In this document: positions 9,570-21,240 of the stretch, in pieces
Layout of the letters: every line of letters starts with the position of its first letter
How positions within the stretch are numbered: the first letter of the stretch is position 1
NCBI RefSeq assembly: GCF_009866805.1
Contig: NZ_SIZW01000041.1
Location: 682,001-746,000 of the forward strand
Direction of reading: 5' to 3'
DNA length: 64,000 nt
From: Schauerella aestuarii
GTDB lineage: Bacteria; Pseudomonadota; Gammaproteobacteria; Burkholderiales; Burkholderiaceae_B
Notes under the pieces: generated by a model
The model's database searches: none
Told to the model about the DNA's origin: nothing
The model's input: the letters and a program-made list of their open reading frames with translations, nothing else
Program-made: the position numbers and the translations under genes

Positions 9570-10391
9570 ATGCCGCCCAAAACCCTCTTCGATATCGAGC
9601 TCCGCCTATTGCTGGAGGGGGTATATCTGCGTTATCAGCACGATTTTCGCGATTATTCGGTGGCGTCGATGCGCCGCCGGGTACGGCACGCGATGGAACG
9701 GTTTGAATGTGCGACGGTCTCGGCGCTGCAACATAAAATCCTGCACGACCCGGCGGTATTCGCGCAGATGCTGCAATATTTCACGGTCCAGGTCAGTGAA
9801 ATGTTCCGCGACCCGGAGTATTTCCTGGCGCTGCGCCGCGAGGTTGTGCCGGTTTTACGGACCTACGCGTCGGTGAAAGTATGGGTGGCGGGATGCAGCA
9901 CCGGCGAGGAAGTGTGGTCGCTGGCGATATTGCTGGCCGAGGAAGGATTATTGGATCGCACGTTGATATATGCGACCGACATTAACTCCGATTCACTCAA
10001 AATTGCCGAAACCGGCATTTACGATCTGGACCGTATTGCGCAGTTCAGCCGCAACTACATGCGCGCCGGCGGTACCGGTTCGTTGGCCGACTATTACACT
10101 GCAAATGCCCATAATGCTATATTCGGACGCAATCTGAGGCAGCATGTGGTGTTTGCAGACCACAGTCTGGCCACGGATAGTGTGTTTTCGGAAGTCCATC
10201 TCGTCTCCTGCCGCAACGTGCTGATTTACTTCAATCGCGCGTTGCAGGATCGCGCGGCCCATTTGTTCCATGAGGCGCTCGTGCACCGGGGATTTCTGGG
10301 ATTGGGCTCCAAGGAAAGCCTGCGATTTACCGCGCAGGCAGACCAATTTTCTGAAGTGTCATCCAGCGAAAAAATCTATCAACGTTTGTGA
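9570..10391 (+). CDS. CheR-type protein methyltransferase
   Basis: 273 residues matching SAM-dependent CheR glutamate methyltransferases. There is an N-terminal helical domain with YSVASMRRRV and a VSEMFRDPEYFL segment. The SAM-binding motif is VWVAGCSTGEEVWSLAILL, followed by IYATDINSDSL and the CheR hallmark SCRNVLIYFNRALQ. The ATG abuts the stop of the hybrid kinase with no spacer. There is no chemoreceptor, CheA or CheW nearby, so this is probably not a flagellar chemotaxis CheR. It belongs to the widespread kinase-CheR-CheB signalling clusters, in which the methylated target is usually unknown. The target here cannot be read from sequence. Confidence 0.9.
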   Translation: MPPKTLFDIELRLLLEGVYLRYQHDFRDYSVASMRRRVRHAMERFECATVSALQHKILHDPAVFAQMLQYFTVQVSEMFRDPEYFLALRREVVPVLRTYASVKVWVAGCSTGEEVWSLAILLAEEGLLDRTLIYATDINSDSLKIAETGIYDLDRIAQFSRNYMRAGGTGSLADYYTANAHNAIFGRNLRQHVVFADHSLATDSVFSEVHLVSCRNVLIYFNRALQDRAAHLFHEALVHRGFLGLGSKESLRFTAQADQFSEVSSSEKIYQRL

Positions 10392-10421
10392 TCGAGCCGC
10401 CGTTTCCCATGCATTCAAGAT

Positions 10422-11000
10422 ATGCCGTCTGATATCGAATTCGTTGCAGTGGGCGCATCCGCGGGGGGCGTCGAAGCGTTGAGTGTGCTGCTGCAAGCGC
10501 TGCCGGCGGAATTTCCGTTGGCGATCGCAGTCGTATTGCATATACCGCCGGGCCGTCCGAATCCGATGCCGGGATTGTTTGCCGATCGGTGTCATTTGCC
10601 GGTGGTCGAGGCGGGCGATAAGGATGTCGTTGCAGCGGGGAAGGTATATTTCGCGCCGGCTGATTATCATCTTTTGGTTGAGCCCGATGGCACGTTTGCA
10701 TTATCGGTGGATGCGGCGGTGCATTATTCAAGGCCGTCGATCGATATGTTGTTTGAATCGGCTGCGGACACCTATGGCAGCCGCATGCTGGGCATTGTGC
10801 TTACCGGCGCCAGCGCCGATGGTGCCGCCGGTTTGCGCAGTATCCGCGCGCAAGGCGGCCGCGCCTGGGTGCAGGATCCCGACACCGCGCGATCGGCCAC
10901 CATGCCGCGCGCGGCGATCGATCTTGCTGGCGCGGATGAGATATTAGAATTAAGTCGTTTGGCGACAAATCTGTCGCGCCTCGCGAGTCGTACCCGATAA
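10422..11000 (+). CDS. CheB-type methylesterase lacking a receiver domain
   Basis: 192 residues, consisting only of the CheB catalytic domain. The triad can be placed at Ser13 in GASAGG, His40 in VVLHIPP and Asp133 in TGASADGAAG. Canonical CheB carries an N-terminal receiver that inhibits the esterase until phosphorylated; none is present here, so the enzyme would be constitutively active or controlled by partner proteins. It follows cheR by 30 bases and precedes a receiver-kinase by three bases. Together CheR and CheB form a reversible methylation pair inserted among two-component genes. The expected substrate is a glutamate methyl ester on an unidentified protein. Confidence 0.9.
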   Translation: MPSDIEFVAVGASAGGVEALSVLLQALPAEFPLAIAVVLHIPPGRPNPMPGLFADRCHLPVVEAGDKDVVAAGKVYFAPADYHLLVEPDGTFALSVDAAVHYSRPSIDMLFESAADTYGSRMLGIVLTGASADGAAGLRSIRAQGGRAWVQDPDTARSATMPRAAIDLAGADEILELSRLATNLSRLASRTR

Positions 11001-11003
11001 GAA

Positions 11004-12131
11004 ATGGAAAAGGAAAGCGTGGCAACAAATGTGAATGTTCTGGTCGTCGATGACGTCGAGCAGAATCTGACGGCGATCGAAGCGTTGATCGCCGGCCCCG
11101 ACGTAACGGTGCTGAAGGCGACTTCCGGCATAGCGGCGCTCGAGCTGCTGCTGGTGCACGACGTGGCGCTGGCATTGCTCGACGTGCAGATGCCCAATAT
11201 GGACGGCTTCGAGTTGGCGTCGCTGATTCGCGGCAGCGAGCGCACCCGCGCCATCCCGCTGATTTTCCTGACGGCCGCCGCGCGCGAGCCTGAAAAATTC
11301 TTCAAGGGCTACGGTGCCGGGGCGGTCGATTTTCTCTACAAGCCTATCGATGCCGGCGTCTTGCAAAGCAAGGTTGGCGTTTTCGTGGCGTTGGACCGCC
11401 AAAGAAAGCAGTTGGCGGCGCAACTCGAAGAGTTGACCCAGGCCCTCAAGCTGAATGAGATGTTCACTGCCGTCCTGAGCCACGATCTGCGCAATCCGCT
11501 GTCATCGGTGGCCAATGGCGCTGCAGTGTTGCTTAAAATGTCCGGCGATCCTGGCGTGACGCGTACGGCGCGCCGCATTCAGACGACCACGCGGCGCATG
11601 GGCAATATGGTCGAGCAGTTGCTGGATCTGGCCCGGATTCGCTCCCAGGGATTGCGTTTGAACGTGTGTTCGGCCGATTACGCGGAACTCTGCGGCGCAA
11701 TCGTGGACGAAATGGAGGCGGCCGGTGACGGTACGGCCCGTATAGAATTCGAACAGGCTGGCGATGTGCAGGGAGAGGTCGATGTCGACCGGTTCTCGCA
11801 AATGATCTCCAATCTTGTCGGCAATGCCATGCAGCACGGTACGCCGGATGCGCCGATACGATTGCGGGTCGACGGGTCGGCACCTGAGCGTATTACGGTC
11901 AGCGTGCAAAATGGCGGGTCGATTCCAACCGGGCAGTTGCCTCACGTATTCGAACTTTTCCGCTCGGGAGAGAACGAAAACACTGGGCACCGCGGTCTCG
12001 GGCTCGGCTTGTTCATCGTCAAGAAGTTTGCAGTAGCCCACGGCGGTGATGTGACGGCAACGTCATCCCCCGCCGCCGGGACGATCTTTGAAATATCCAT
12101 GCCGCGCGCATTCGCGCACGGCGTCCACTAA
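11004..12131 (+). CDS. Response regulator/histidine kinase fusion (REC-HisKA-HATPase)
   Basis: 375 residues. An N-terminal receiver (about 1-125) has VLVVDDVEQN, the phospho-Asp in ALLDVQMPNMDG and a conserved Lys in FLYKPID. It is joined by a short coiled coil to a HisKA domain whose H-box is VLSHDLRNPL (about residue 155), then a HATPase domain with NLVGNAMQHG and GLGLGLFIVKKF. No membrane segment is present. This arrangement is typical of kinases that receive phosphoryl groups through their own REC and act downstream of a hybrid kinase, here the one at 6300-9569. A GTG at 11019 with AAAAGGA upstream is a credible alternative start and would shorten the protein by five residues. It ends the coupled cluster. 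Confidence 0.88.
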   Translation: MEKESVATNVNVLVVDDVEQNLTAIEALIAGPDVTVLKATSGIAALELLLVHDVALALLDVQMPNMDGFELASLIRGSERTRAIPLIFLTAAAREPEKFFKGYGAGAVDFLYKPIDAGVLQSKVGVFVALDRQRKQLAAQLEELTQALKLNEMFTAVLSHDLRNPLSSVANGAAVLLKMSGDPGVTRTARRIQTTTRRMGNMVEQLLDLARIRSQGLRLNVCSADYAELCGAIVDEMEAAGDGTARIEFEQAGDVQGEVDVDRFSQMISNLVGNAMQHGTPDAPIRLRVDGSAPERITVSVQNGGSIPTGQLPHVFELFRSGENENTGHRGLGLGLFIVKKFAVAHGGDVTATSSPAAGTIFEISMPRAFAHGVH

Positions 12132-12253
12132 TCTCCATCATGCCGCGGGTGCAATCTTTCGGACACGCTGTTGACACAGCAGTGCCCCGGGGATGATTTA
12201 GACTCTTGCGGTTGCGTTCAACTTTTTGTAAGCCTGGCTGAATCCGGAGTTCC

Positions 12254-15208
12254 ATGTCGCTCATCCTCATTCTCGTCCTGCCGTTTCTCGGAAGCATCTG
12301 CGCCGCGTTATTACCGTCGAACGCGCGCAATGCCGAGGCATGGCTGGCGGGCGGGGTGGCCGTCATCTGTACCGTGCTCGCGGTGCTGCAATTCGGCGAC
12401 GTCAACAGCGGCGGTGTCATACGGGTCATTGTGCCGTGGGCACCGACGCTGGGCCTGGACTTCTATCTTCGGATGGACGGCTACGCATGGCTCTTTACCG
12501 TCATCATTTCGGCAATGGGCGCCCTGGTGGTCCTCTACGCGCGCTATTACATGTCGCCCGAAGACCCCGTGCCGCGCTTTTTCTCGTTCTTCCTGGCATT
12601 CATGGGCGCCATGCTCGGCGTGGTGCTGTCGGGCAACCTGATCCAGATGGTGTTGTTCTGGGAACTCACCAGTTTCTCGTCATTCATGTTGATCGCCTAT
12701 TGGCATCACCGGGCCGATGCGCGGCGCGGCGCCCGCATGGCGCTTACCGTAACGGCCACCGGCGGCCTGTGTCTGCTGGCCGGGGCGCTGCTGCTGGGCC
12801 ACGTGGCCGGCGGCTACGATCTCGACACGGTGCTGCAATCGGGTGACATTGTTCGCAATCATCCTTGGTACACAGCCATCCTGATCCTGGTCGCGCTCGG
12901 TGCCCTGACCAAGAGCGCGCAGTTTCCATTTCAGTTCTGGCTGCCCAACGCGATGGCAGCACCCACGCCCGTCTCGGCTTATCTCCATTCGGCCACCATG
13001 GTCAAGGCCGGCGTGTTTCTGCTGGCGCGCTTCTGGCCCGTGTTGGCCGGCACCGACGAGTGGTTCTGGATCATCGGCGGCGCCGGATTGTGCTCGCTGC
13101 TGATCGGCGCGTATGCCGCGATCTTCCAGCGCGACATGAAGGGGGTGCTGGCGTACTCGACCATCAGTCACCTGGGGCTGATCACCTTGCTGCTCGGCAT
13201 GAACAGCACGCTGGGTCTGGTTGCGGCGATTTTTCACATGGTCAACCACGCCACCTTCAAGGCGTCGCTCTTCATGGCAGCCGGGATCGTCGACCACGAA
13301 ACCGGCACTCGCGACATGACGCGCCTGCGCGGCCTCTATCGCGCCATGCCCATCACCGCCACGCTGGCCATGGTCGCCGCTGCGTCGATGGCCGGGGTGC
13401 CGTTGCTCAACGGCTTCATTTCCAAGGAAATGTTCTTTGCCGAAACCACTTTCATCAGTGGCGATCTGATCACCCGTGTGGGCTTGCCGATTGCCGCCAC
13501 GCTGGCGGGTGCGTTCAGCGTGGCCTACTCCCTGCGCTTCATCGCGCAGGTGTTTTTCGGACCGCCGGCCACCGATCTGCCGCGTGCGCCGCATGAGCCG
13601 CCGCGTTTCATGTTGGTTCCGAGCGGGTTGCTGGTCTTCATCTGTTTGATCGTGGGCATTCTGCCGGCCTACACGCTCGGCCCGTTGTTGACCGTGGCCG
13701 CGCGCAGCATTCTGGGCGAGGGCAACCTGCCTGAGTACAGTTTGTCGCTGTGGCATGGCTTCAATCTGCCGCTTGCGATGAGTTTCCTCGCCATGGCGTT
13801 GGGCGTGCTGATTCATTATTCGTTGCGTCATTGGCAGCGCACCCGTCCCGGTCGGGCGCCGTTCATTTACCGGCTCGACGGCCGCCGGTCGTTCGAGTTC
13901 ATTCTCGATAGCCTTACCGCCGGTTCGACCTGGTTGCTGAGCTGGGTGTCCACCTATCGCCTGCAGGTGCAACTGCTGTCCATCGTCCTGGTCGCGTTTC
14001 TGTCGGCCTGGCTGCCCTTGCGCGCCGGCGGATGGAGCGGCGCCTGGGCCAATACGTCGGCCATCGATCCGGCCTTTGCGCTGTTGTGGACCATCGGCGG
14101 CGCCTGCGCCGTGGGTGTGGCGTTTCAAGCCAAGTTCCATCGCCTGGCTGCGCTCACGTTGGCAGGCGCTGCCGGTTTGATTACCTGCCTGACCTTCGCG
14201 TGGTTTTCGGCGCCCGATCTGGCGCTCACGCAATTGGCGGTGGAAGTCGTGACCGTCGTGCTGATTCTGCTGGGGCTGCGCTGGTTGCCGCGTCGTATCG
14301 AAGGTGACGAGGCGGATGTCGATCTGAAAGCGCGTGGCCGCCGGGTGCGCGACGTGGTGGTCTCGATTGCCGCGGGCGGCGGACTGGCCGCGATGGCCTA
14401 CGCCGTCATGACTCGTCCTGCCGGTGAGGGCATTTCGTCCTTCTTCGTCGAAAACGCCCTGGAGCTGGGCGGGGGCACGAACGTGGTCAATGTGCTGCTG
14501 GTGGATTTCCGCGGCTTCGATACGCTCGGGGAAATTACCGTGCTCGGGATCGTGGGGCTCACGGTGTATGCCTTGCTGCGACGCTTCCGTCCGCCACCCG
14601 AGAGTGTGGATCGGCCGGTGCAGCAGCGGCAGCAGGATGACGACGGCGATACGCCGCCGCGTCTGGAGCCCCTGGCCGATCGCGAAGAGGCGGCCCGCAA
14701 GGTGATCGACGCCGAACTGCCGGTGGGCCAGATGATGGTGCCTGCGGTACTGGTGCGCCTGCTTCTGCCGGTGGCGGCACTGGTGTCGGTGTTTTTCCTG
14801 GTGCGGGGCCACAACCTGCCGGGCGGCGGTTTCGTGGGCGGTTTGATCATGGCCACTGCCGTCATTCTGCAATACATGGTCGGCGGGGTGATCTGGGTTG
14901 AGTCGCGCACGCGCATTCATCCGCAGGCGTGGATCGCCTTCGGGTTGCTGGCCGCGGGTAGCGCCGCATTGATGTCGTGGGTGATGGGCAAGCCTTTCCT
15001 GACGGCGATGGCCTGGGATGTGGCGTTGCCGCTGATCGGTCATATTCATTTGTCGACCGTGCTGTTGTTCGACATCGGCGTGTATATGTTGGTGATCGGC
15101 GCCGCCGTGCTGATCCTTGTCGCTTTGGCCCACCAATCGCTGCGGATGCAGCGCAAGGCCGCCGCGGCCGCCATCGCGCACGCTGCCGTAACGCCAGGGG
15201 AGGCATAA
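12254..15208 (+). CDS. mnhA: Mrp-type Na+/H+ antiporter subunit A with fused MnhB domain
   Basis: A 984-residue polytopic protein related to NADH dehydrogenase subunit NuoL. It carries the membrane glutamate in VLFWELTSFSSF (about residue 136) and the proton-path lysine in LTKSAQFPFQFWLPNAM (about residue 220). The long C-terminal region from about residue 830 contains an MnhB domain (LLLPVAALVSVFFL, then RGHNLPGGGFVGGL), so MnhA and MnhB are one polypeptide, as in the group-2 'phaAB' arrangement. The next gene starts directly after the stop. Mrp complexes exchange cytoplasmic Na+ (or K+) for protons and support alkali and salt tolerance. The ribosome site CCGGAG precedes the ATG at a proper distance. 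Confidence 0.95.
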   Translation: MSLILILVLPFLGSICAALLPSNARNAEAWLAGGVAVICTVLAVLQFGDVNSGGVIRVIVPWAPTLGLDFYLRMDGYAWLFTVIISAMGALVVLYARYYMSPEDPVPRFFSFFLAFMGAMLGVVLSGNLIQMVLFWELTSFSSFMLIAYWHHRADARRGARMALTVTATGGLCLLAGALLLGHVAGGYDLDTVLQSGDIVRNHPWYTAILILVALGALTKSAQFPFQFWLPNAMAAPTPVSAYLHSATMVKAGVFLLARFWPVLAGTDEWFWIIGGAGLCSLLIGAYAAIFQRDMKGVLAYSTISHLGLITLLLGMNSTLGLVAAIFHMVNHATFKASLFMAAGIVDHETGTRDMTRLRGLYRAMPITATLAMVAAASMAGVPLLNGFISKEMFFAETTFISGDLITRVGLPIAATLAGAFSVAYSLRFIAQVFFGPPATDLPRAPHEPPRFMLVPSGLLVFICLIVGILPAYTLGPLLTVAARSILGEGNLPEYSLSLWHGFNLPLAMSFLAMALGVLIHYSLRHWQRTRPGRAPFIYRLDGRRSFEFILDSLTAGSTWLLSWVSTYRLQVQLLSIVLVAFLSAWLPLRAGGWSGAWANTSAIDPAFALLWTIGGACAVGVAFQAKFHRLAALTLAGAAGLITCLTFAWFSAPDLALTQLAVEVVTVVLILLGLRWLPRRIEGDEADVDLKARGRRVRDVVVSIAAGGGLAAMAYAVMTRPAGEGISSFFVENALELGGGTNVVNVLLVDFRGFDTLGEITVLGIVGLTVYALLRRFRPPPESVDRPVQQRQQDDDGDTPPRLEPLADREEAARKVIDAELPVGQMMVPAVLVRLLLPVAALVSVFFLVRGHNLPGGGFVGGLIMATAVILQYMVGGVIWVESRTRIHPQAWIAFGLLAAGSAALMSWVMGKPFLTAMAWDVALPLIGHIHLSTVLLFDIGVYMLVIGAAVLILVALAHQSLRMQRKAAAAAIAHAAVTPGEA

Positions 15209-15553
15209 ATGGAATTGGTACTTGCTTTGGCGATCGGCGTGCTGGCGGGCTCGGGCATCTGGCTGTTGCTGCGTCCCCGGACGTTCCAGGTGATCATGGG
15301 CCTGTCGCTGGTGTCGTATGCCGTCAATTTGTTCATCTTCGGCATGGGCCGCCTCTGGACCGGGCGACCCCCGGTCATCGATGCGTCCGCGCCCATCGAT
15401 GCCGCGCAGTACGCGGATCCGTTGCCCCAGGCCCTGGTGCTGACGGCGATCGTGATCGGTTTCGCCACCACTGCGCTTTTCTTAGTTGTGCTGCTCGCCT
15501 CGCGTGGGTTCTCAGGCACCGACCACGTCGACGGCAGGGAGCCTGAAGCATGA
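15209..15553 (+). CDS. mnhC: Mrp antiporter subunit C
   Basis: 114 residues with three hydrophobic segments, homologous to NuoK. FQVIMGLSLVSYAVNLFIF lies in the second helix and TAIVIGFATTALFLVVLLA in the third. The start follows the mnhA stop with no gap, and the stop overlaps mnhD in an ATGA, so production is coupled to its neighbours. The subunit sits in the membrane part of the complex. The length is normal for the family. Confidence 0.93.
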   Translation: MELVLALAIGVLAGSGIWLLLRPRTFQVIMGLSLVSYAVNLFIFGMGRLWTGRPPVIDASAPIDAAQYADPLPQALVLTAIVIGFATTALFLVVLLASRGFSGTDHVDGREPEA

Positions 15554-17190
15554 TGAATGCCTTGATGATGCACCTTCCGGTATTGCCGATCGCCATTCCG
15601 TTGATGACCGGTGCGGCACTGCTCTTGATCGGCGACGGCCATCGCATCGGGCGCAATGCGCTGTCGTTGCTGGCTGTGGTCGCTCAGCTCGCGGTCGCCG
15701 TGATGTTGCTGTTCGCCGCAGACGGCCGGCTGGGCCTGAACTGGATTCATGATATTGGCGTCTATCTGCCGGGTGATTGGCCCGCGCCGTTCGGCATCGT
15801 ACTGGTGGTCGATCGCCTCGCTGCGGTCATGCTGTGCCTGAGCGCGGTGCTGGGCGTGCTGACGCTGGTGTTTTCGCTGGCGCGCTGGGATCGCGCCGGG
15901 GTGCACTTTCTGCCGCTGTTCCAGTTTCTGCTGATGGGTCTGAACGGCGCGTTCCTCACGGGCGATCTGTTCAACCTGTTCGTGTTTTTCGAAGTGCTGC
16001 TGGCCGCGTCCTACGGGCTGATTCTGCATGGCTCGGGTGCCACGCGCGTGCGCGCCGGGCTGCGCTATATCGTCGTCAATCTGCTGGCCTCGTTCCTGTT
16101 GCTGATCGGCATCGCGTTGATCTACGGGGTCACGGGTACGCTCAATATGGCCGACCTGGCCATGCGCGCCGGTAGCCTGGCCACGGGCGATCGCCAGTTG
16201 TATGAGGCCGGTGCCGCCATTCTCAGTGTGGCCTTTCTGGTCAAGGCCGGAGCCTGGCCGATGAACTTCTGGCTGGCGGCGGGCTACGGCAGCGCGGCGG
16301 CGCCGGTCGCCGCCATGTTCACCATCATGACCAAGGTCGGCATCTATGCGCTGCTCCGTCTGGGGTCGCTGTTGCTGCCCACGGGCGCGCCGGCGGCATT
16401 CGGCCTGGAATGGATGTTCATGATCGGCATCGCAACCCTGGCTTTTGGCGCAATCGGCCTGATGGCGGCGCAGCAGCTCGAACGCGTGGTGGGCTATTGC
16501 GTGATCGTGTCGTCGGGCACGTTGCTCACCACGCTGGGCATGCCCGGCGTCGCCCTTACAGGTCCGGCGCTTTTCTATCTGTTGAGTTCGGTGCTCGCCA
16601 CAGCCGCGTTCTACATGCTGATCGAGATGGTCGAGCGCACGCGGGTGTTTGGGGCCAACGTGCTGGCCGTCACGCTCGATATGTTCGATCTCGACGATCC
16701 GCACACCGAGAACCGGTCGGACGACGTGGTGGGCGTGGCGATTCCGGCCGCCATGGCTTTCCTGGGGTTGGCGTTCGTGTCCTGCGTGCTGCTGGTGACG
16801 GGCTTGCCGCCGCTTTCGGGCTTCGTGGCCAAGTTCTCGATCCTGTCCGGTGCCATCGCTGCAGCCAACGGCAACACGCCGCCGCTGGATGCGTGGCTCT
16901 TGATGGGCGGGATCTTGATCTCCGGCTTGGCGGGCGTGGTGGCATTGAGCCGCACCGGCGTGCGCGTATTCTGGGGCTCGGGCGATCGCACCACCCCGCG
17001 GTTGCGGCTGGTTGAAGCGGTACCGGTATCGGCATTGATTGCCTTGTGCATCGCGCTGGCGGCGTTTGCCGGCCCCGTCATGGGTTATCTGACGTCGGCG
17101 GCGCAATCGCTGGATCGTCCCAAGGATTACGTCGAGGCCGTGCGTGGCGCGCCATCGCAACGCCTGCCTGGTTATGGAGTACAGCCATGA
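15550..17190 (+). CDS. mnhD: Mrp antiporter subunit D
   Basis: 546 residues with about 14 predicted membrane helices, homologous to NuoM/NuoN. The key membrane glutamate is in LFNLFVFFEVLLAAS and the lysine in FLVKAGAWPMNFWLAAGY. MrpA and MrpD are the proton/cation-translocating subunits of the antiporter (family knowledge). It starts with ATGATG, the first ATG overlapping the mnhC stop, and its own stop overlaps the mnhE start. Length and motif order are complete, with no sign of damage. Confidence 0.95.
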   Translation: MMNALMMHLPVLPIAIPLMTGAALLLIGDGHRIGRNALSLLAVVAQLAVAVMLLFAADGRLGLNWIHDIGVYLPGDWPAPFGIVLVVDRLAAVMLCLSAVLGVLTLVFSLARWDRAGVHFLPLFQFLLMGLNGAFLTGDLFNLFVFFEVLLAASYGLILHGSGATRVRAGLRYIVVNLLASFLLLIGIALIYGVTGTLNMADLAMRAGSLATGDRQLYEAGAAILSVAFLVKAGAWPMNFWLAAGYGSAAAPVAAMFTIMTKVGIYALLRLGSLLLPTGAPAAFGLEWMFMIGIATLAFGAIGLMAAQQLERVVGYCVIVSSGTLLTTLGMPGVALTGPALFYLLSSVLATAAFYMLIEMVERTRVFGANVLAVTLDMFDLDDPHTENRSDDVVGVAIPAAMAFLGLAFVSCVLLVTGLPPLSGFVAKFSILSGAIAAANGNTPPLDAWLLMGGILISGLAGVVALSRTGVRVFWGSGDRTTPRLRLVEAVPVSALIALCIALAAFAGPVMGYLTSAAQSLDRPKDYVEAVRGAPSQRLPGYGVQP

Positions 17191-17663
17191 TGAAATATTT
17201 ACTGCTGCCGGTGGCGCTGCTCATCATGTGGTCGCTGCTGAACGATTCGATTTCGCCGGGGCAGATGTTGCTTGGCGGCGCGTTGGCGATCTTCTTCACC
17301 TGGGCCGCCGGTTCGCTGCGGCCCAAGCGCGCGTACCCGAAGAAAGTGCTGACGGCGATGGGGCTGGCCGGCCGCGTGTTCTATGACGTGGCGCGCTCGA
17401 ACGTATCGGTGTTTCGCATCATCTGGCGCCCGACGCGCGGCAAGATCACGTCCGGCTTCATGACGATTCCGCTGTCGATGAAGGATCCGCACGGTCTCGC
17501 CGTGCTGGCCTGCATCCTGTCGTATACACCGGGATCGGTGTGGGTGGGTCTCTCGCCCGAGAACGTGCTGACGTTGCATGTGCTCGACCTGAAAGACGAA
17601 TCGGAGTGGGTGCACTTGGTGCACACTCGCTACGAAGCGCCGCTGAAGGAGATTTTCGAATGA
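17187..17663 (+). CDS. mnhE: Mrp antiporter subunit E
   Basis: 158 residues. An N-terminal pair of hydrophobic segments is followed by a cytoplasmic domain containing TPGSVWVGLSPENVLTLHVLD, the typical MnhE signature. The start at 17187 (MMKYLLLP) overlaps the mnhD stop in ATGA; an upstream in-frame ATG at 17046 would lie deep inside mnhD and is rejected. The stop overlaps mnhF. MnhE is needed for stability of the Mrp complex in characterised systems. Confidence 0.92.
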   Translation: MMKYLLLPVALLIMWSLLNDSISPGQMLLGGALAIFFTWAAGSLRPKRAYPKKVLTAMGLAGRVFYDVARSNVSVFRIIWRPTRGKITSGFMTIPLSMKDPHGLAVLACILSYTPGSVWVGLSPENVLTLHVLDLKDESEWVHLVHTRYEAPLKEIFE

Positions 17664-17941
17664 ATATGCTGTTGTTTGTGGCTTGCGTGTTTGCCTTGCT
17701 CTGCTTCGTCGCGGGTATGGCGTGCGCGGCGATCCGCATCTTTCGTGGCCCGACCGCACAGGATCGCGTGCTGGCGCTGGACTGCCTGTACATCAACGGC
17801 ATGTTGGCGGTACTGGTGATCGGTATTCAGATCGGCAGCATGCTGTATTTCGATATTGCGTTGTTGATCGCCTTGTTCGGCTTTGTCGGCTCGACGGCCA
17901 TGGCCAAATTCCTGTTGCGCGGCGAGGTAATCGAACCATGA
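17660..17941 (+). CDS. mnhF: Mrp antiporter subunit F
   Basis: 93 residues with three membrane segments. IRIFRGPTAQDRVLALD is the conserved cytoplasmic loop of MnhF, and a final YFDIALLIALFGFVGSTA segment precedes the C-terminus. The start at 17660 overlaps the mnhE stop (ATGA), and the gene's own stop overlaps mnhG. The longer open frame beginning at 17540 is an extension inside mnhE. Confidence 0.92.
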   Translation: MNMLLFVACVFALLCFVAGMACAAIRIFRGPTAQDRVLALDCLYINGMLAVLVIGIQIGSMLYFDIALLIALFGFVGSTAMAKFLLRGEVIEP

Positions 17942-18255
17942 TGGAACACGACTTGCCCGCTTGGGCCGCCATTCCGGCTTCCCTGCTGTTGATCCTCGGC
18001 GGCATTCTCGCGCTGACCGGATCGATCGGCCTCCTGCGTCTGCGAACGTTCTACAAGCGCATTCACTCGCCCACTTTGGGCAATACCTTCGGCTCGCTGT
18101 GCGTGCTGTTGGCTTCGATCATTACCTCGTCGGCGATCGTGGGACGTCCCGTCTTGCATGAAGTGATGATCACGGTCTTTTTGATCCTCACCTCACCGGT
18201 GACGGCCATGATGCTGATGCGTGCGGCAGTGTTCCGCAACCGCGGCACAAACTGA
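17938..18255 (+). CDS. mnhG: Mrp antiporter subunit G
   Basis: 105 residues. The protein has the conserved block GSIGLLRLRTFYKRIHSPT followed by LGNTFGSLCVLLAS, typical of MnhG, and ends after ITVFLILTSPVTAMML. The start at 17938 overlaps the stop of mnhF in ATGA. It completes a set A(B)-C-D-E-F-G, all in ATGA-type or zero-gap junctions, so the whole antiporter is encoded by one operon of six genes. No clear terminator follows; 192 bases separate it from the next gene. Confidence 0.92.
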   Translation: MMEHDLPAWAAIPASLLLILGGILALTGSIGLLRLRTFYKRIHSPTLGNTFGSLCVLLASIITSSAIVGRPVLHEVMITVFLILTSPVTAMMLMRAAVFRNRGTN

Positions 18256-18447
18256 CGGCGCGCGCAGCGGCGCGTGCCGGCAGTTCGAGACGCACAGGTC
18301 TCAGCTGTTGAGTGTTCTCCAAAGGGATGAGTCGGCATGGCGGGATGACAACACTTTGTGTTGCGTCTGTATCTTTATGTCACGTTTTCCGGTAAAACTG
18401 GGCGGGATCTCGCCAACGGGGCGCGATACACGCTGTGATCGACGTTC

Positions 18448-21236
<2,789 letters not shown>

Positions 21237-21240
<4 letters not shown>

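Noticed and set aside
12171-12204. TTGACA box upstream of mnhA as a sigma-70 promoter
   Set aside because: The -35 match is perfect but at the right distance only a very weak -10 is found; kept as unconvincing.
12680-17160. Long open frames on the minus strand across the mrp operon (833 and 704 codons)
   Set aside because: They are reverse frames of the clearly coding mnhA-mnhD genes. Their translations are rich in His, Gln and Arg and show no domain. GC-rich third-position bias explains the openness.
18256-18447. Promoter or terminator in the gap after mnhG
   Set aside because: GC-rich potential stems have no U-run, and no convincing -35/-10 pair was found; nothing is called.
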